Source of the DNA: CALAED01 sp937891035
Lineage (GTDB): Bacteria; Actinomycetota; Actinomycetes; Streptosporangiales; Streptosporangiaceae
Direction of reading: 5' to 3'
Length of the DNA: 39,294 nucleotides
Assembly: GCA_035642125.1 (NCBI GenBank)
Contig: DASQSZ010000160.1
Location: 1-39,294, forward strand
A program made the translations under genes and the position numbers. Positions 15,376-23,069 of this stretch are shown here, piece by piece (within the stretch, counting starts at the first letter, position 1; every line of letters begins with the position of its first letter). Under the pieces are notes generated by a model that was not told where the DNA came from, ran no database searches, and saw nothing but the letters and a program-made list of their open reading frames with translations.

Positions 15376-16038
15376 GTGGACGAGCGGATACCGTTGTTTC
15401 CGCTGGGCACCGTGCTGTTCCCGGGTGCCGTGCTGCCGCTTCACATCTTCGAAGAGCGCTACCGGCTGCTCGTCCGCGAGCTGCTGGACCGGCCGGAGCC
15501 GCGCCGGTTCGGCGTCGTCGCCATCGAACTGGGCCATGAGGTCGGCCCCGGCGCGGCCCGCCGGCTGGCCTCGGTCGGCTGCACGGCGGTCGTGCAACGG
15601 GTCGTCGCACACCAAGACGGTCGTTTCGACCTCGTCACCGTCGGCGAGGAGCGCTTCCGGATCACAGCGGTCGACGAGCCGGCGCCCTATCCGCGGGCGA
15701 CGGTCACGCCGCTCCCGGACGAGGCGGGGAGCGATCCGGACGGCCCGGCCGCGCAGGTGGGCCGGCTCTTTCGACGCTATGTGCGGCACCTGGCCGATGC
15801 CGGCAGGCAACTCGCCGAGCCCATCGACCCGCCCGCCGACCCCGTCCGGTTGTCGTACTTCGTCGCCGGGGCGGTCATCGTGGACCGCGGGGTCAGGCAG
15901 CGATTGCTCGAAGCCTCGGACGCCGCCGCCCGGCTGCGGCTGGAAGCCGACCTGCTGGCCAGGGAGAACGGGCTGCTCAGCAGGCTGCCGGCCACTCCGG
16001 CCCCGCATTTCCGGACCGCTCACACAGGCCCCAACTAA
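15376..16038 (+). CDS. LON N-terminal (substrate-binding) domain protein
   Basis: This 220-residue protein starts at GTG 15376 behind AGGGAG. It begins with I-P-L-F-P-L-G-T-V-L-F-P-G, followed by L-P-L-H-I-F-E-E-R-Y-R. This is the classical opening of the LON substrate-recognition (PUA-like) domain; no AAA+ or protease domain follows. Such stand-alone LON-N proteins are common in actinobacteria and their role is unsettled; binding unfolded protein or peptide is a plausible guess. The C-terminal half is helical and ends with a Pro/Ala-rich tail. It precedes a Cys-tRNA(Pro) deacylase gene by 31 bases. Confidence 0.88.
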   Translation: MDERIPLFPLGTVLFPGAVLPLHIFEERYRLLVRELLDRPEPRRFGVVAIELGHEVGPGAARRLASVGCTAVVQRVVAHQDGRFDLVTVGEERFRITAVDEPAPYPRATVTPLPDEAGSDPDGPAAQVGRLFRRYVRHLADAGRQLAEPIDPPADPVRLSYFVAGAVIVDRGVRQRLLEASDAAARLRLEADLLARENGLLSRLPATPAPHFRTAHTGPN

Positions 16039-16069
16039 GGCACCATCGAGGCAGATTCGAGCTCACCCG

Positions 16070-16573
16070 ATGGCCACGTCGAGGACCGGAGGCGGAACCC
16101 CGGCCACCACCGCCGCCGCGATGGCGAAGATCTCCTACCGGCTGCATTCGTATGCGGCCGGCGCCCACGCCGAGGGCGGGCAGAAACCCTATGGCGAAGC
16201 CGCGGCGGACGCCCTCGGGGTGCCGTACGAGCGGCTCTTCAAGACCTTGCTCGCCGAGGTCGACGGAGATCCCACCGTGGCGCTCGTGCCGGTCTCCGCC
16301 GACCTGGACCTCAAGGCGCTGGCCACGGCGGCCGGCGGCAAGCGGGCCAAGCTGGCCGAGCCGCGGACGGCCGAGCGCGTCACCGGCTATGTGGTCGGCG
16401 GCATCAGCCCGCTGGGCCAGCGCAGGCGACTGCCCACGATCATGGACGCGACGGCGTCAGGGTTGGCCACCATCTTCGTTTCCGCCGGTCGGCGTGGCCT
16501 GCAGATCGAACTTGCCCCCGCCGACCTGATTCGCCTGACCGCCGCCCGGCTGGCCGCCATAGCCGAGAAATAG
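16070..16573 (+). CDS. YbaK/EbsC-type aminoacyl-tRNA deacylase
   Basis: A 167-residue member of the YbaK/ProX superfamily, enzymes that hydrolyse mischarged Cys-tRNA(Pro) or related species. The start G-G-T-P-A-T-T-A and helix E-A-A-A-D-A-L-G-V are typical. The key lysine is in R-L-F-K-T-L-L, and the G-G-I-S-P-L-G-Q-R-R-R-L-P loop is the expected substrate-gating motif. ATG 16070 has only a weak ribosome site. The last 117 bases overlap the convergent membrane-protein gene on the other strand. Confidence 0.87.
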   Translation: MATSRTGGGTPATTAAAMAKISYRLHSYAAGAHAEGGQKPYGEAAADALGVPYERLFKTLLAEVDGDPTVALVPVSADLDLKALATAAGGKRAKLAEPRTAERVTGYVVGGISPLGQRRRLPTIMDATASGLATIFVSAGRRGLQIELAPADLIRLTAARLAAIAEK

Positions 16574-17095
16574 CTCGTCGACGACGGCGACGCGATGGCG
16601 CCCCGCCAAGTCCACTGCGTCGCACACCGCGAAGACCCCAAGGGCGAGAATCGGCCAAAATACCAGCGCGCCCGTCGCGTGCAGGCTCGCCGGCCCGGTG
16701 ACGAAGGCGCCGTCCTTGGCGGCGCGTACCGCGTGCTCAAAGTCCGCCAGGCCGATCTGGTGGCCGAGCCACCAGGCCAGCAGGGCCGCGCCGATGCCGC
16801 CGGCGGCGAGGCCGGCCGCGATGGCCAGGTCGGCGCCGCGGCCGGCGGCCAGGTAGCCCACCGCTCCGCACACCACTCCGGCGAGGGCGGTCAAAATCGC
16901 GTACCGGCCGTCGGTGGAGATGAGAGCCTGGGTTTCGGGATCGGCAAGGACGGGCTTGCCGTCGATGACGACATATCGGACGGACGGTGAGATCGCCTGC
17001 CACACAAGCCCCACCAGCGCGCCCGGCAATGCGATGCCCAGGGTCGTCACCGTCGCGGTCAGCAATTGCCGGCGCAAGCCAGTCCAATCCTTCAC
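16457..17095 (-). CDS. Four-helix membrane protein, DUF2567-like
   Basis: A 212-residue protein from GTG 17095. Hydrophobic segments lie at about residues 12-35, 68-88, 90-115 and 143-165. Between the first two helices, R-Y-V-V-I-D-G-K-P-V-L-A-D-P-E-T-Q-A-L-I resembles the extracytoplasmic strand pair of DUF2567 actinobacterial membrane proteins; I am not certain of this family call. The final 40 or so residues are Gly/Gln-rich and lie antisense to the end of the deacylase gene, so the stop may be fortuitously late. Function unknown. Confidence 0.55.
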   Translation of the reverse strand: MKDWTGLRRQLLTATVTTLGIALPGALVGLVWQAISPSVRYVVIDGKPVLADPETQALISTDGRYAILTALAGVVCGAVGYLAAGRGADLAIAAGLAAGGIGAALLAWWLGHQIGLADFEHAVRAAKDGAFVTGPASLHATGALVFWPILALGVFAVCDAVDLAGRHRVAVVDELFLGYGGQPGGGQANQVGGGKFDLQATPTGGNEDGGQP

Positions 17096-17117
17096 TATGA
17101 CGTTGTCTGGATCGCAC

Positions 17118-17171
17118 GATCACACATCATGAAAGGGTATCTCGGAAGCGCCATCGCACTGATGTGTGATC
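17118..17171. promoter_or_regulatory. Twelve-base inverted repeat between divergent genes
   Basis: GATCACACATCA (17118-17129) and its exact reverse complement (17160-17171) are separated by 30 bases. They lie between the GTG of the membrane-protein gene and the DUF6882 gene. An 11-of-12 relative sits at 10141-10152. Paired operator half-sites for a shared regulator are the simplest reading; a structured mRNA leader is the alternative. Confidence 0.4.
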
Positions 17172-17287
17172 TCACGGTCCTTGCCTCCTGACGATCGCAG
17201 CGTAACGCGCCGGACCTTGCTGCTCGACCCGGGAGCATCGATGTGGCGGCGTGTGGCATGCCAGTCGGAGAACAGACAAAGCTTGGG

Positions 17288-17293
17288 GATAAT
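17288..17293 (+). promoter_or_regulatory. GATAAT -10 element, leaderless start of the DUF6882 gene
   Basis: GATAAT ends eight bases before ATG 17302, the distance expected when the A of the start codon is the transcription start. No ribosome site is present upstream of the ATG, which agrees with a leaderless transcript. The -35 region is not recognisable. Confidence 0.5.
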
Positions 17294-17301
17294 GGCCTGA
17301 T

Positions 17302-18024
17302 ATGTCCACCCTTGCCCCCCAACCTGCCGGTTTCAGCCGGGCATTCGGCCGGCTCGGAGCCGCGCTCAGTGCCGTCGTCCTGCAGCAGCAGGAGGCCCTC
17401 GCCGAGTTCCTGCCCCGCGAGGATTGGAGCGCCGATCTCGCCGCGCGCACCTATACCAGCGGCGGCGTGACGGTACGGGTCGCGCTGCTCGGCAGCTACG
17501 CCGTGCAGGAGCGGACATGGCTGTGGGGCTGGGCGAACCCGCAGTTCGGTCCCGACCATCCGGCGGTCGCGCCGGTCCTGTCCGTACGCGAGATGGGCGA
17601 ACGCCTCGGGGTCGGGGAGCTCACGACGCCCGAGGTCGACCTCGCCCGCTACCAGGGTCCGGCGGCGCACGGCGGCGAGTTGATCGCGGTGGTGGCGGCC
17701 GGGCTGCTGGGCGGCGGCGGATACATCGGCGCCGGGTACGAAGGCGGGTCGGCCTATCTGCACGTCGACGATCCGCAGGTCCCCCGGGCGATCTGGGACG
17801 CGATCTCCGTCCCGCGCCTCATCATCAACGCGACGACCCTGTTCCCCGACGAGCCCACGCTCACGCTGGCCCGGTTTCTCAGCCACCACCGCGTCGCTTA
17901 CCGGCAGGGCGCGGGCACGACCGACGTACGGCTGCCCGGCGGCGGCACGGCCCGGGCCACCTTCGACGAGATGGGGCGTTTCGCCAACTGGGAGGCCAAC
18001 CTCACCGCGGCGGGCGCGTCATGA
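17302..18024 (+). CDS. DUF6882-type protein of unknown function
   Basis: A 240-residue soluble protein. R-T-W-L-W-G-W-A-N-P around residues 72-81, preceded by V-A-L-L-G-S-Y, is the pattern of DUF6882 proteins of actinobacteria, often found with immunity-type or house-keeping orphan genes; no activity is known. The middle part has a hydrophobic stretch L-I-A-V-V-A-A-G-L-L-G-G-G-G-Y, which may be buried rather than in the membrane. The gene seems leaderless and its stop overlaps a small frame (ATGA), so downstream genes may be translated from the same message. Confidence 0.6.
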   Translation: MSTLAPQPAGFSRAFGRLGAALSAVVLQQQEALAEFLPREDWSADLAARTYTSGGVTVRVALLGSYAVQERTWLWGWANPQFGPDHPAVAPVLSVREMGERLGVGELTTPEVDLARYQGPAAHGGELIAVVAAGLLGGGGYIGAGYEGGSAYLHVDDPQVPRAIWDAISVPRLIINATTLFPDEPTLTLARFLSHHRVAYRQGAGTTDVRLPGGGTARATFDEMGRFANWEANLTAAGAS

Positions 18025-18131
18025 GCGCACCGACGGCGTGCCGGGCCGCCGGTCGCGCTGCCGATCGCGCCGCGGGCCGCCCGCGTACGCAGCCATTCCG
18101 TCCCCGCACCGCGCGGCCGCAGGACTCATGA
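18021..18131 (+). CDS. Small Arg/Ala-rich open frame linked by ATGA at both ends
   Basis: A 36-codon frame begins at an ATG overlapping the DUF6882 stop (ATGA 18021-18024) and ends at a TGA that overlaps the GNAT start (ATGA 18128-18131). Two perfect overlaps make it a candidate small gene. The Ala/Arg/Pro composition is also what non-coding high-G+C DNA yields. No family is recognised. It may act only to couple translation across the gap. Confidence 0.3.
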   Translation: MSAPTACRAAGRAADRAAGRPRTQPFRPRTARPQDS

Positions 18132-18730
18132 TCACACCACCCCCCGGCGACGACCGGACCGCGCGTGACCACATGGGACTTTCCGCTTTGAACGGCCGAG
18201 GAGCGAGCGACGAGGCATGCCCGCCGCCGGCGCGGGCCGAGGCCGTGCCGGAGACGGCTCCTCTGGTGCGCCGGCTGCCGATGACCGACCCGGCGGCCAC
18301 GCCGTTGCTGCGCGGGCTGACCGAGGAGTACGAGACACGCTACGGCGGCGGGACCACTGAGATGTCCGCGTACGACCTCGCCGACTTCGTGCCGCCGGCG
18401 GGCTGCTTCCTCGTGTTGACGGTGGCCGGCCGGACCGTGGCGGGCGGCGGGTTCCGGCGGCTGGACCCCTCGACCGCCGAGATCAAGCGGATGTGGACCG
18501 ATCCGGCCTACCGGCGGCGCGGGCTGGCCCGTCGTGTGCTGAGCCTGCTGGAGGCCGAGGCGGCCGCCCGCGGCTACCGGCGGCTGCGGCTCGAGACCGG
18601 ACTGGCTCAACCTGAGGCGGTCGCCTTGTACGCGGCGACGGGCTGGGACCGCTGTGAAGGCTACGGCCGCCATCGTGACTCGCCGCGCGCGGTCTTCTTC
18701 GAAAAGCGGCTGTCCGCGCCGCCGCGGTGA
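18128..18730 (+). CDS. GNAT-family N-acetyltransferase
   Basis: Read from ATG 18128 it has 200 residues; homologous sequence begins only near V-R-R-L-P-M-T-D-P. The first 40 or so residues are therefore an extension, and starts at 18173, GTG 18243 or ATG 18281 are possible. The acetyl-CoA-binding signature is clear: I-K-R-M-W-T-D-P-A-Y-R-R-R-G-L-A-R-R, followed by a helix and L-R-L-E-T-G-L-A-Q-P-E-A-V-A-L-Y. The extension includes a GAGGAGCGAGCGACGAG sequence like repeats elsewhere in the window. Substrate unknown. The stop abuts the dnaE 3' remnant without a gap. Confidence 0.8.
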   Translation: MITPPPGDDRTARDHMGLSALNGRGASDEACPPPARAEAVPETAPLVRRLPMTDPAATPLLRGLTEEYETRYGGGTTEMSAYDLADFVPPAGCFLVLTVAGRTVAGGGFRRLDPSTAEIKRMWTDPAYRRRGLARRVLSLLEAEAAARGYRRLRLETGLAQPEAVALYAATGWDRCEGYGRHRDSPRAVFFEKRLSAPPR

Positions 18731-18930
18731 TCAGGGGGCGACGCGGAGCTTGTCATCGAGCCGGGCGATCGTGATGCGGGCGCCGTTTCGCGGACAGGTG
18801 GCCTCCGTGGTGCCCGGGTGGGTGCTGAGGACCTTCTGAGGCGGGGTCACCAGCGGGAGTGTGCACCGCGCGATGGGCAGCGTCACCGCGAACGGACCGG
18901 CGCCGTCGGCGGCCGTCAGGTCGGGCGGGT
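18731..18930 (-). pseudogene. dnaE: Out-of-frame, truncated 3' tail of dnaE
   Basis: Just beyond the dnaE stop another frame reads D-L-T-A-A-D-G-A-G-P-F-A-V-T-L, then K-V-L-S-T-H-P-G-T-T-E, then N-G-A-R-I-T-I-A-R-L-D-D-K-L-R-V. This is the normal C-terminal region of actinobacterial DnaE. Adding one base after R-P (near 18922) would join the frames. Around 18790-18800 two further small gaps would restore E-V-H-L-S-x-R-N-G. The frame then ends at 18731 next to the GNAT stop, before the usual last 15-20 residues. Either real decay or sequencing error explains this. Confidence 0.7.
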
Positions 18931-21900
18931 CACCTCCATCGCGATGATCTTCGGGGTGTCCTCGCGCTTGTCGAGCCGGCCCTTGACCACGAGGATCGCG
19001 TCCTCGGCCAGCAACGTCGAGCACAGCTGGTAGGCCGCGGGGAAGATCATCACGTCGATGGCGCCCTCGAGGTCTTCCAGGGTCGCCATCGCCCACGCGT
19101 TGCCCTGCTTGGTGATCTTGCGCTGGAGCCCCGACAGCAGCCCGCCGACGGTAACGATCTTGCCCCAGTTCGATGACCCCGAATCCGGCTTCCCGACCTG
19201 GACATGGGGGCGGTCGTCGGCGGCGGTGAGGGCGGCGATCGAGCAGTCGGTCACCTTTTCCAGCAGGTGCCCGACACCGAGCAGCGGATGGTCGGAGACA
19301 TACAGCCCCAGCATCTCGCGTTCGAAGGCGAGCAAAGTGGTCTTGTCCCACTCGCCGGGCGGGATCGTCACATCGAAGGTCGCGTAGGCTCCGCCGTCGT
19401 CGCCGTCGAGCGCGCCGAACAGGGAGTCTTGGCCGATGGCCTCATTGCGCTTGATGTCGATGACGGCGTCGATGGCCTGTTCGTGCACCATGACGAGGCC
19501 TTTGCGCCGGTGCCCCAGGTCGTCGAAGGCACCGGCCTTGATCAGCGATTCCACGACCCGCTTGTTGCACGCGACCGGGGGGACCTTGCGCAGGAAATCG
19601 TGGAAGTCGGTGAAGCGGCTCTTGTCGCGGCGGGCGCCGATGATCGACTCGACGACGTTGCCGCCCACGTTGCGGATCGCCGACAGCCCGAAGCGGATCT
19701 CCTTGTCGCCGCGCGGCGTGAAGTCGGCGTCCGACTCGTTGACGTCAGGCGGCAGCACGGTGATGCCCATCCGGCGGCACTCGTTGAGGTACAGCGCGCT
19801 CTTGTCCTTGTCGTCGTTGACCGAGGTGAGCAGCGCGGCCATGTACTCGGCCGGATGGTTGGCCTTGAGATAGCCCGTCCAATACGAGACGAGCCCATAC
19901 CCGGCGGTGTGCGCTTTGTTGAACGCGAAGTCGGAGAAGGGCAGCAGGATGTCCCACAGCGCCTTGATCGCGGCGTCGGAATAGCCGCGCTCCTTCATCC
20001 CCGCTTCGAAGCTGACGTACTGCTTGTCCAGCTCGGCCTTTTTCTTCTTGCCCATCGCCCGGCGCAGCAGGTCCGCGGCGCCGAGTGAGAAGCCGGCGAC
20101 CTTTTGCGCGATGGCCATGACCTGCTCTTGATAGACGATCAGGCCGTACGTCGTATCGAGGATGTCCTTGAGCGGCTCCGCGAGCTCGGGGTGGATGGGC
20201 GTGATCTGCTGCCTACCGTTTTTGCGCAGCGCGTAGTTGATGTGGGAGTTGGCGCCCATCGGACCCGGCCGGTACAGCGCCAGCACCGCGGAGATGTCCT
20301 CGAAGTTGTCCGGCTTCATCAGCCGCAGCAGGCTGCGCATCGGCCCGCCGTCCAACTGGAACACGCCGAGGGTGTCGCCGCGGGACAGCAGCTCGTAGGT
20401 GGGCTTGTCGTCCAGCGACAATGACAGCAGGTCGAGGTCGACGTCCTTGTTGCGCTTGATGGCCTTCAGGCAGTCGTCGATGATCGTGAGGTTGCGCAGC
20501 CCCAGGAAGTCCATTTTGAGCAGGCCGAGCGTCTCACACGTCGGATAGTCGAACTGGGTAATGATCACGCCGTCGCTGTCGCGGCGCATGATGGGGATGT
20601 GGTCGGTCAACGTCTCGGCGCTCATGATCACGCCGGCCGCGTGTACGCCGGTCTGCCGGATCAGCCCCTCGAGGCCCTGCGCCAGGTCGAGGACCCGCTT
20701 GACATCGGTCTCTTCCTCATACAGCCTGCGCAGCTCCCCCGCCTCGCCGTAGCGCGGGTGCTTTTCGTCGAAGATCCCCGACAGTGGGATCTCCTTGCCC
20801 ATGACGGCCGGCGGGAACGCCTTGGAGATCCGGTCGCCGAGCGCGTAGGGAAAGCCCAGGACGCGGCCGGCGTCCTTGACCGCCGCCTTGGCCTTGATGG
20901 TGCCGAACGTGGCGATCATCGCGACCTTGTCGGCGCCCCACTTTTCCGTGACGTACCGGATGACGTCACCGCGCCGACGTTCGTCGAAGTCGATGTCGAT
21001 GTCCGGCAGCGAAACGCGCGCGGGATTGAGGAACCGCTCGAAGATCAGCCCGTGCGGCAGCGGGTCGAGGTCGGTGATGCCCATCGCGTACGCGACGGTC
21101 GAGCCGGCCGCCGACCCGCGGCCAGGGCCGACCGCGATGCCGTTGTTCTTCGCCCACATGATGAAGTCGGCGACCACCAGGAAGTACGACGGGAACCCCA
21201 TCTGGCCGATGACGTCCATCTCATACTCGGCCTGCCGCCGGTGCTCCTCGTCGACGCCGCCGGGGAAACGCCGCGCCAGCCCGCGCTCGACCTCCTTGCG
21301 GAACCGGCTCTCCTCCGTCTCGCCCGGCGGAACCTCGAACTTCGGCATCAGGTTGCGTGCGGAGAACATGCCCGTCGCATCGACCCGTTCGGCGACGAGC
21401 AGGGTGTTGCGGCAGCCTTCGGCCCAGATGTCGGAGGTGTCGACGGCGCGCATCTCATCGGCCGTCTTCAGGTAGTAACCCGAGCCGTCGAACTTGAAGC
21501 GATCGGGGTCGCGCAACGTCTTGCCGGTCTGCACGCACAACAGCGCGTCGTGCGCGGCCGCCTCGCTTTCGTGGGTGTAGTGCGAGTCGTTGGTGACGAC
21601 CGGCGGGATGCCGAGCCGCCGGCCGATCTCGACCAGGCCGTCGCGGACCCGCCGCTCGATCTCCAGGCCGTGATCCATCAACTCGAGGAAGTAGTTGTCC
21701 TTGCCGAAGATCTCCTGGAACCTCGCCGCCGCCTTCAGCGCCTCGTCGAACTGCCCGAGCCGCAACCGCGTCTGCACCGCTCCGGACGGGCAGCCGGTCG
21801 TGGCCATCAGGCCGGGGGAGTGCTCGGCGAGCAACTCGGCGTCCATCCGCGCGTACCTCAAGACCAATCCCTCGGTGTAGGCGCGCGAGGACAGCCGGAA

Positions 21901-22248
21901 CAGGTTGTGCAGCCCGTCGACGTCGCTGGCCCAGATGGTCTTGTGGTTGATGAGGCCGCCGCCGGAGACGTCGTCGTGCTTTTGGCTCGGCTCGCCCCAC
22001 CGCACCTTGTGCTGGTGGAAGCGCGATTCGGGCGCCAGGTAGGCCTCGATGCCGATGATGGGCGTGACGCCGACGGCGGTCGCCTGCTTCCAGAAGTCGT
22101 AGGCGCCGTGCATGTTGCCGTGGTCGGTCATCGCGACCGCCGGCATCTGCCGGCGCTCCACCTCGGCGAGCATCGGCTTGAGCCGGGCCGCGCCGTCGAG
22201 CATGGAGTACTCGGTATGTACGTGGAGATGTACGAACGAGTCTGCCAT
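18916..22248 (-). CDS. dnaE: DNA polymerase III alpha subunit, C-terminally shortened
   Basis: A 1110-residue replicative polymerase (DnaE1 type, C family). The N-terminal PHP domain begins H-L-H-V-H-T-E-Y-S-M-L-D-G (7-19). The palm motif P-D-I-D-I-D-F (415-421) gives catalytic aspartates, G-P-G-R-G-S-A-A-G-S (374-383) binds the incoming nucleotide, and the third catalytic Asp is likely in L-L-K-M-D-F-L-G-L. The OB-fold and start of the C-terminal domain follow, ending abruptly at M-E-V-T-R-P-T. About 65-85 usual residues (tau/partner-binding end) are missing because of a frameshift. GGGAGG ten bases before ATG 22248 is the ribosome site. Essential in relatives, so its state matters. Confidence 0.95.
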   Translation of the reverse strand: MADSFVHLHVHTEYSMLDGAARLKPMLAEVERRQMPAVAMTDHGNMHGAYDFWKQATAVGVTPIIGIEAYLAPESRFHQHKVRWGEPSQKHDDVSGGGLINHKTIWASDVDGLHNLFRLSSRAYTEGLVLRYARMDAELLAEHSPGLMATTGCPSGAVQTRLRLGQFDEALKAAARFQEIFGKDNYFLELMDHGLEIERRVRDGLVEIGRRLGIPPVVTNDSHYTHESEAAAHDALLCVQTGKTLRDPDRFKFDGSGYYLKTADEMRAVDTSDIWAEGCRNTLLVAERVDATGMFSARNLMPKFEVPPGETEESRFRKEVERGLARRFPGGVDEEHRRQAEYEMDVIGQMGFPSYFLVVADFIMWAKNNGIAVGPGRGSAAGSTVAYAMGITDLDPLPHGLIFERFLNPARVSLPDIDIDFDERRRGDVIRYVTEKWGADKVAMIATFGTIKAKAAVKDAGRVLGFPYALGDRISKAFPPAVMGKEIPLSGIFDEKHPRYGEAGELRRLYEEETDVKRVLDLAQGLEGLIRQTGVHAAGVIMSAETLTDHIPIMRRDSDGVIITQFDYPTCETLGLLKMDFLGLRNLTIIDDCLKAIKRNKDVDLDLLSLSLDDKPTYELLSRGDTLGVFQLDGGPMRSLLRLMKPDNFEDISAVLALYRPGPMGANSHINYALRKNGRQQITPIHPELAEPLKDILDTTYGLIVYQEQVMAIAQKVAGFSLGAADLLRRAMGKKKKAELDKQYVSFEAGMKERGYSDAAIKALWDILLPFSDFAFNKAHTAGYGLVSYWTGYLKANHPAEYMAALLTSVNDDKDKSALYLNECRRMGITVLPPDVNESDADFTPRGDKEIRFGLSAIRNVGGNVVESIIGARRDKSRFTDFHDFLRKVPPVACNKRVVESLIKAGAFDDLGHRRKGLVMVHEQAIDAVIDIKRNEAIGQDSLFGALDGDDGGAYATFDVTIPPGEWDKTTLLAFEREMLGLYVSDHPLLGVGHLLEKVTDCSIAALTAADDRPHVQVGKPDSGSSNWGKIVTVGGLLSGLQRKITKQGNAWAMATLEDLEGAIDVMIFPAAYQLCSTLLAEDAILVVKGRLDKREDTPKIIAMEVTRPT

Positions 22249-22439
22249 GCCCGGGATGCCTCCCTACTGCCACATGCGACCGCACACGTGCCAGGCACGC
22301 GTCGATAAGCGGACCCGGGGGAAGATCGTCACCCCGAGACCCTGGGCCCGGAATCACGCGGTACTCCGAGCCTAACGCGGTCCACCGACAGCACGGGGTC
22401 CAGCGCTCCGGATGCCGCGGACCGGGCACCCGGCATGGC

Positions 22440-22476
22440 GCGACGCCCGGCCGGGATGGTCCCGGCCGGGCGTCGC
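22440..22476 (-). terminator. Seventeen-pair hairpin downstream of the peptidoglycan-binding gene
   Basis: GCGACGCCCGGCCGGGA and its exact reverse complement are separated by just three bases (TGG). The hairpin is 31 bases after the stop of the minus-strand peptidoglycan-binding gene and 190 bases before the dnaE start. It is probably a factor-independent or stall-type terminator isolating the two units. There is no T-run. Confidence 0.75.
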
Positions 22477-22506
22477 TCGATCACTTGGTTCGGTGTCCGG
22501 CGCGGA

Positions 22507-22941
22507 CTATCGGGTGATCAGTTCACGCCAGGTGTTCGGCCCGACGATGCCGTCGACGGTCAGGCTGACCGACTCCTGGTACTCGCGGACGGCGGCATCG
22601 GTCAGGTTCCCGAAGATGCCATCGACATCGAGGGACTTACCGTGCCTGTTCAGCTCGTTCTGCGCGGCCTTGACGTATTCGCCCGTGTCACCGTGTCGCG
22701 CCGTGACTTGGGCCAGCCTTGACCAGGTCTGCTGGCCGACGATGCCATCGATGGTCAGGCCAGAGAAATCCTGGAAGGCTCGGACGATCTCCTCTGTCCT
22801 TGGTCCGAAGATCCCATCCACAACCAGGTTCCGCCAGGCGTCGCGGTGGCCGCGCAGCAGGTACTGGAGCGTCTTCACGCGTAGGCCCTGGCTTCCCTGC
22901 TTGAGGATCGGCCACTGCAGGGTGGTTTGGGTTTCCCCCAT
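22507..22941 (-). CDS. Protein of two peptidoglycan-binding (PG_binding_1) repeats
   Basis: ATG 22941 (GGGGAG upstream) gives 144 residues made almost wholly of two PGRP-like repeats. Repeat 1 has V-K-T-L-Q-Y-L-L, V-D-G-I-F-G-P-R-T and G-L-T-I-D-G-I-V-G-Q-Q-T-W. Repeat 2 has V-K-A-A-Q-N-E-L, V-D-G-I-F-G-N-L-T-D and S-L-T-V-D-G-I-V-G-P-N-T-W. The D-G-I-F/V-G signature is characteristic. There is no signal peptide or catalytic domain, so it is either cytoplasmic, exported by another route, or a detached wall-targeting module of a phage- or bacteriocin-type lysin. A good promoter precedes it and a strong terminator follows. Confidence 0.85.
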   Translation of the reverse strand: MGETQTTLQWPILKQGSQGLRVKTLQYLLRGHRDAWRNLVVDGIFGPRTEEIVRAFQDFSGLTIDGIVGQQTWSRLAQVTARHGDTGEYVKAAQNELNRHGKSLDVDGIFGNLTDAAVREYQESVSLTVDGIVGPNTWRELITR

Positions 22942-23010
22942 GTATTGTCTCCCCGTGAACTCCCTCTGCCAGTCAGAGGGGTACAGCTTGTATGACGCCT
23001 GGGAGCTCGG

Positions 23011-23040
23011 ATTAGTTACTGTTTTCGAACTCTCTGTCAA
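23011..23040 (-). promoter_or_regulatory. Housekeeping-type promoter of the peptidoglycan-binding gene
   Basis: On the minus strand a consensus TTGACA (23035-23040) and ACTAAT (23011-23016) are 18 bases apart in an A+T-rich patch, about 70 bases before the start codon. The perfect -35 hexamer is rare in such G+C-rich DNA. Confidence 0.6.
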
Positions 23041-23069
23041 ATATTTTGATGAGGCCCCGGTAAAGAGCG

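Noticed and set aside
15239..16069. Long frame leading into the YbaK/EbsC gene
   Set aside because: It runs through the LON-N gene in another frame; the deacylase homology begins only after ATG 16070.
19204..22308. Long plus-strand frames opposite dnaE
   Set aside because: They are antisense to a certain gene and consist of Val/Asp/Arg-rich low-information sequence.
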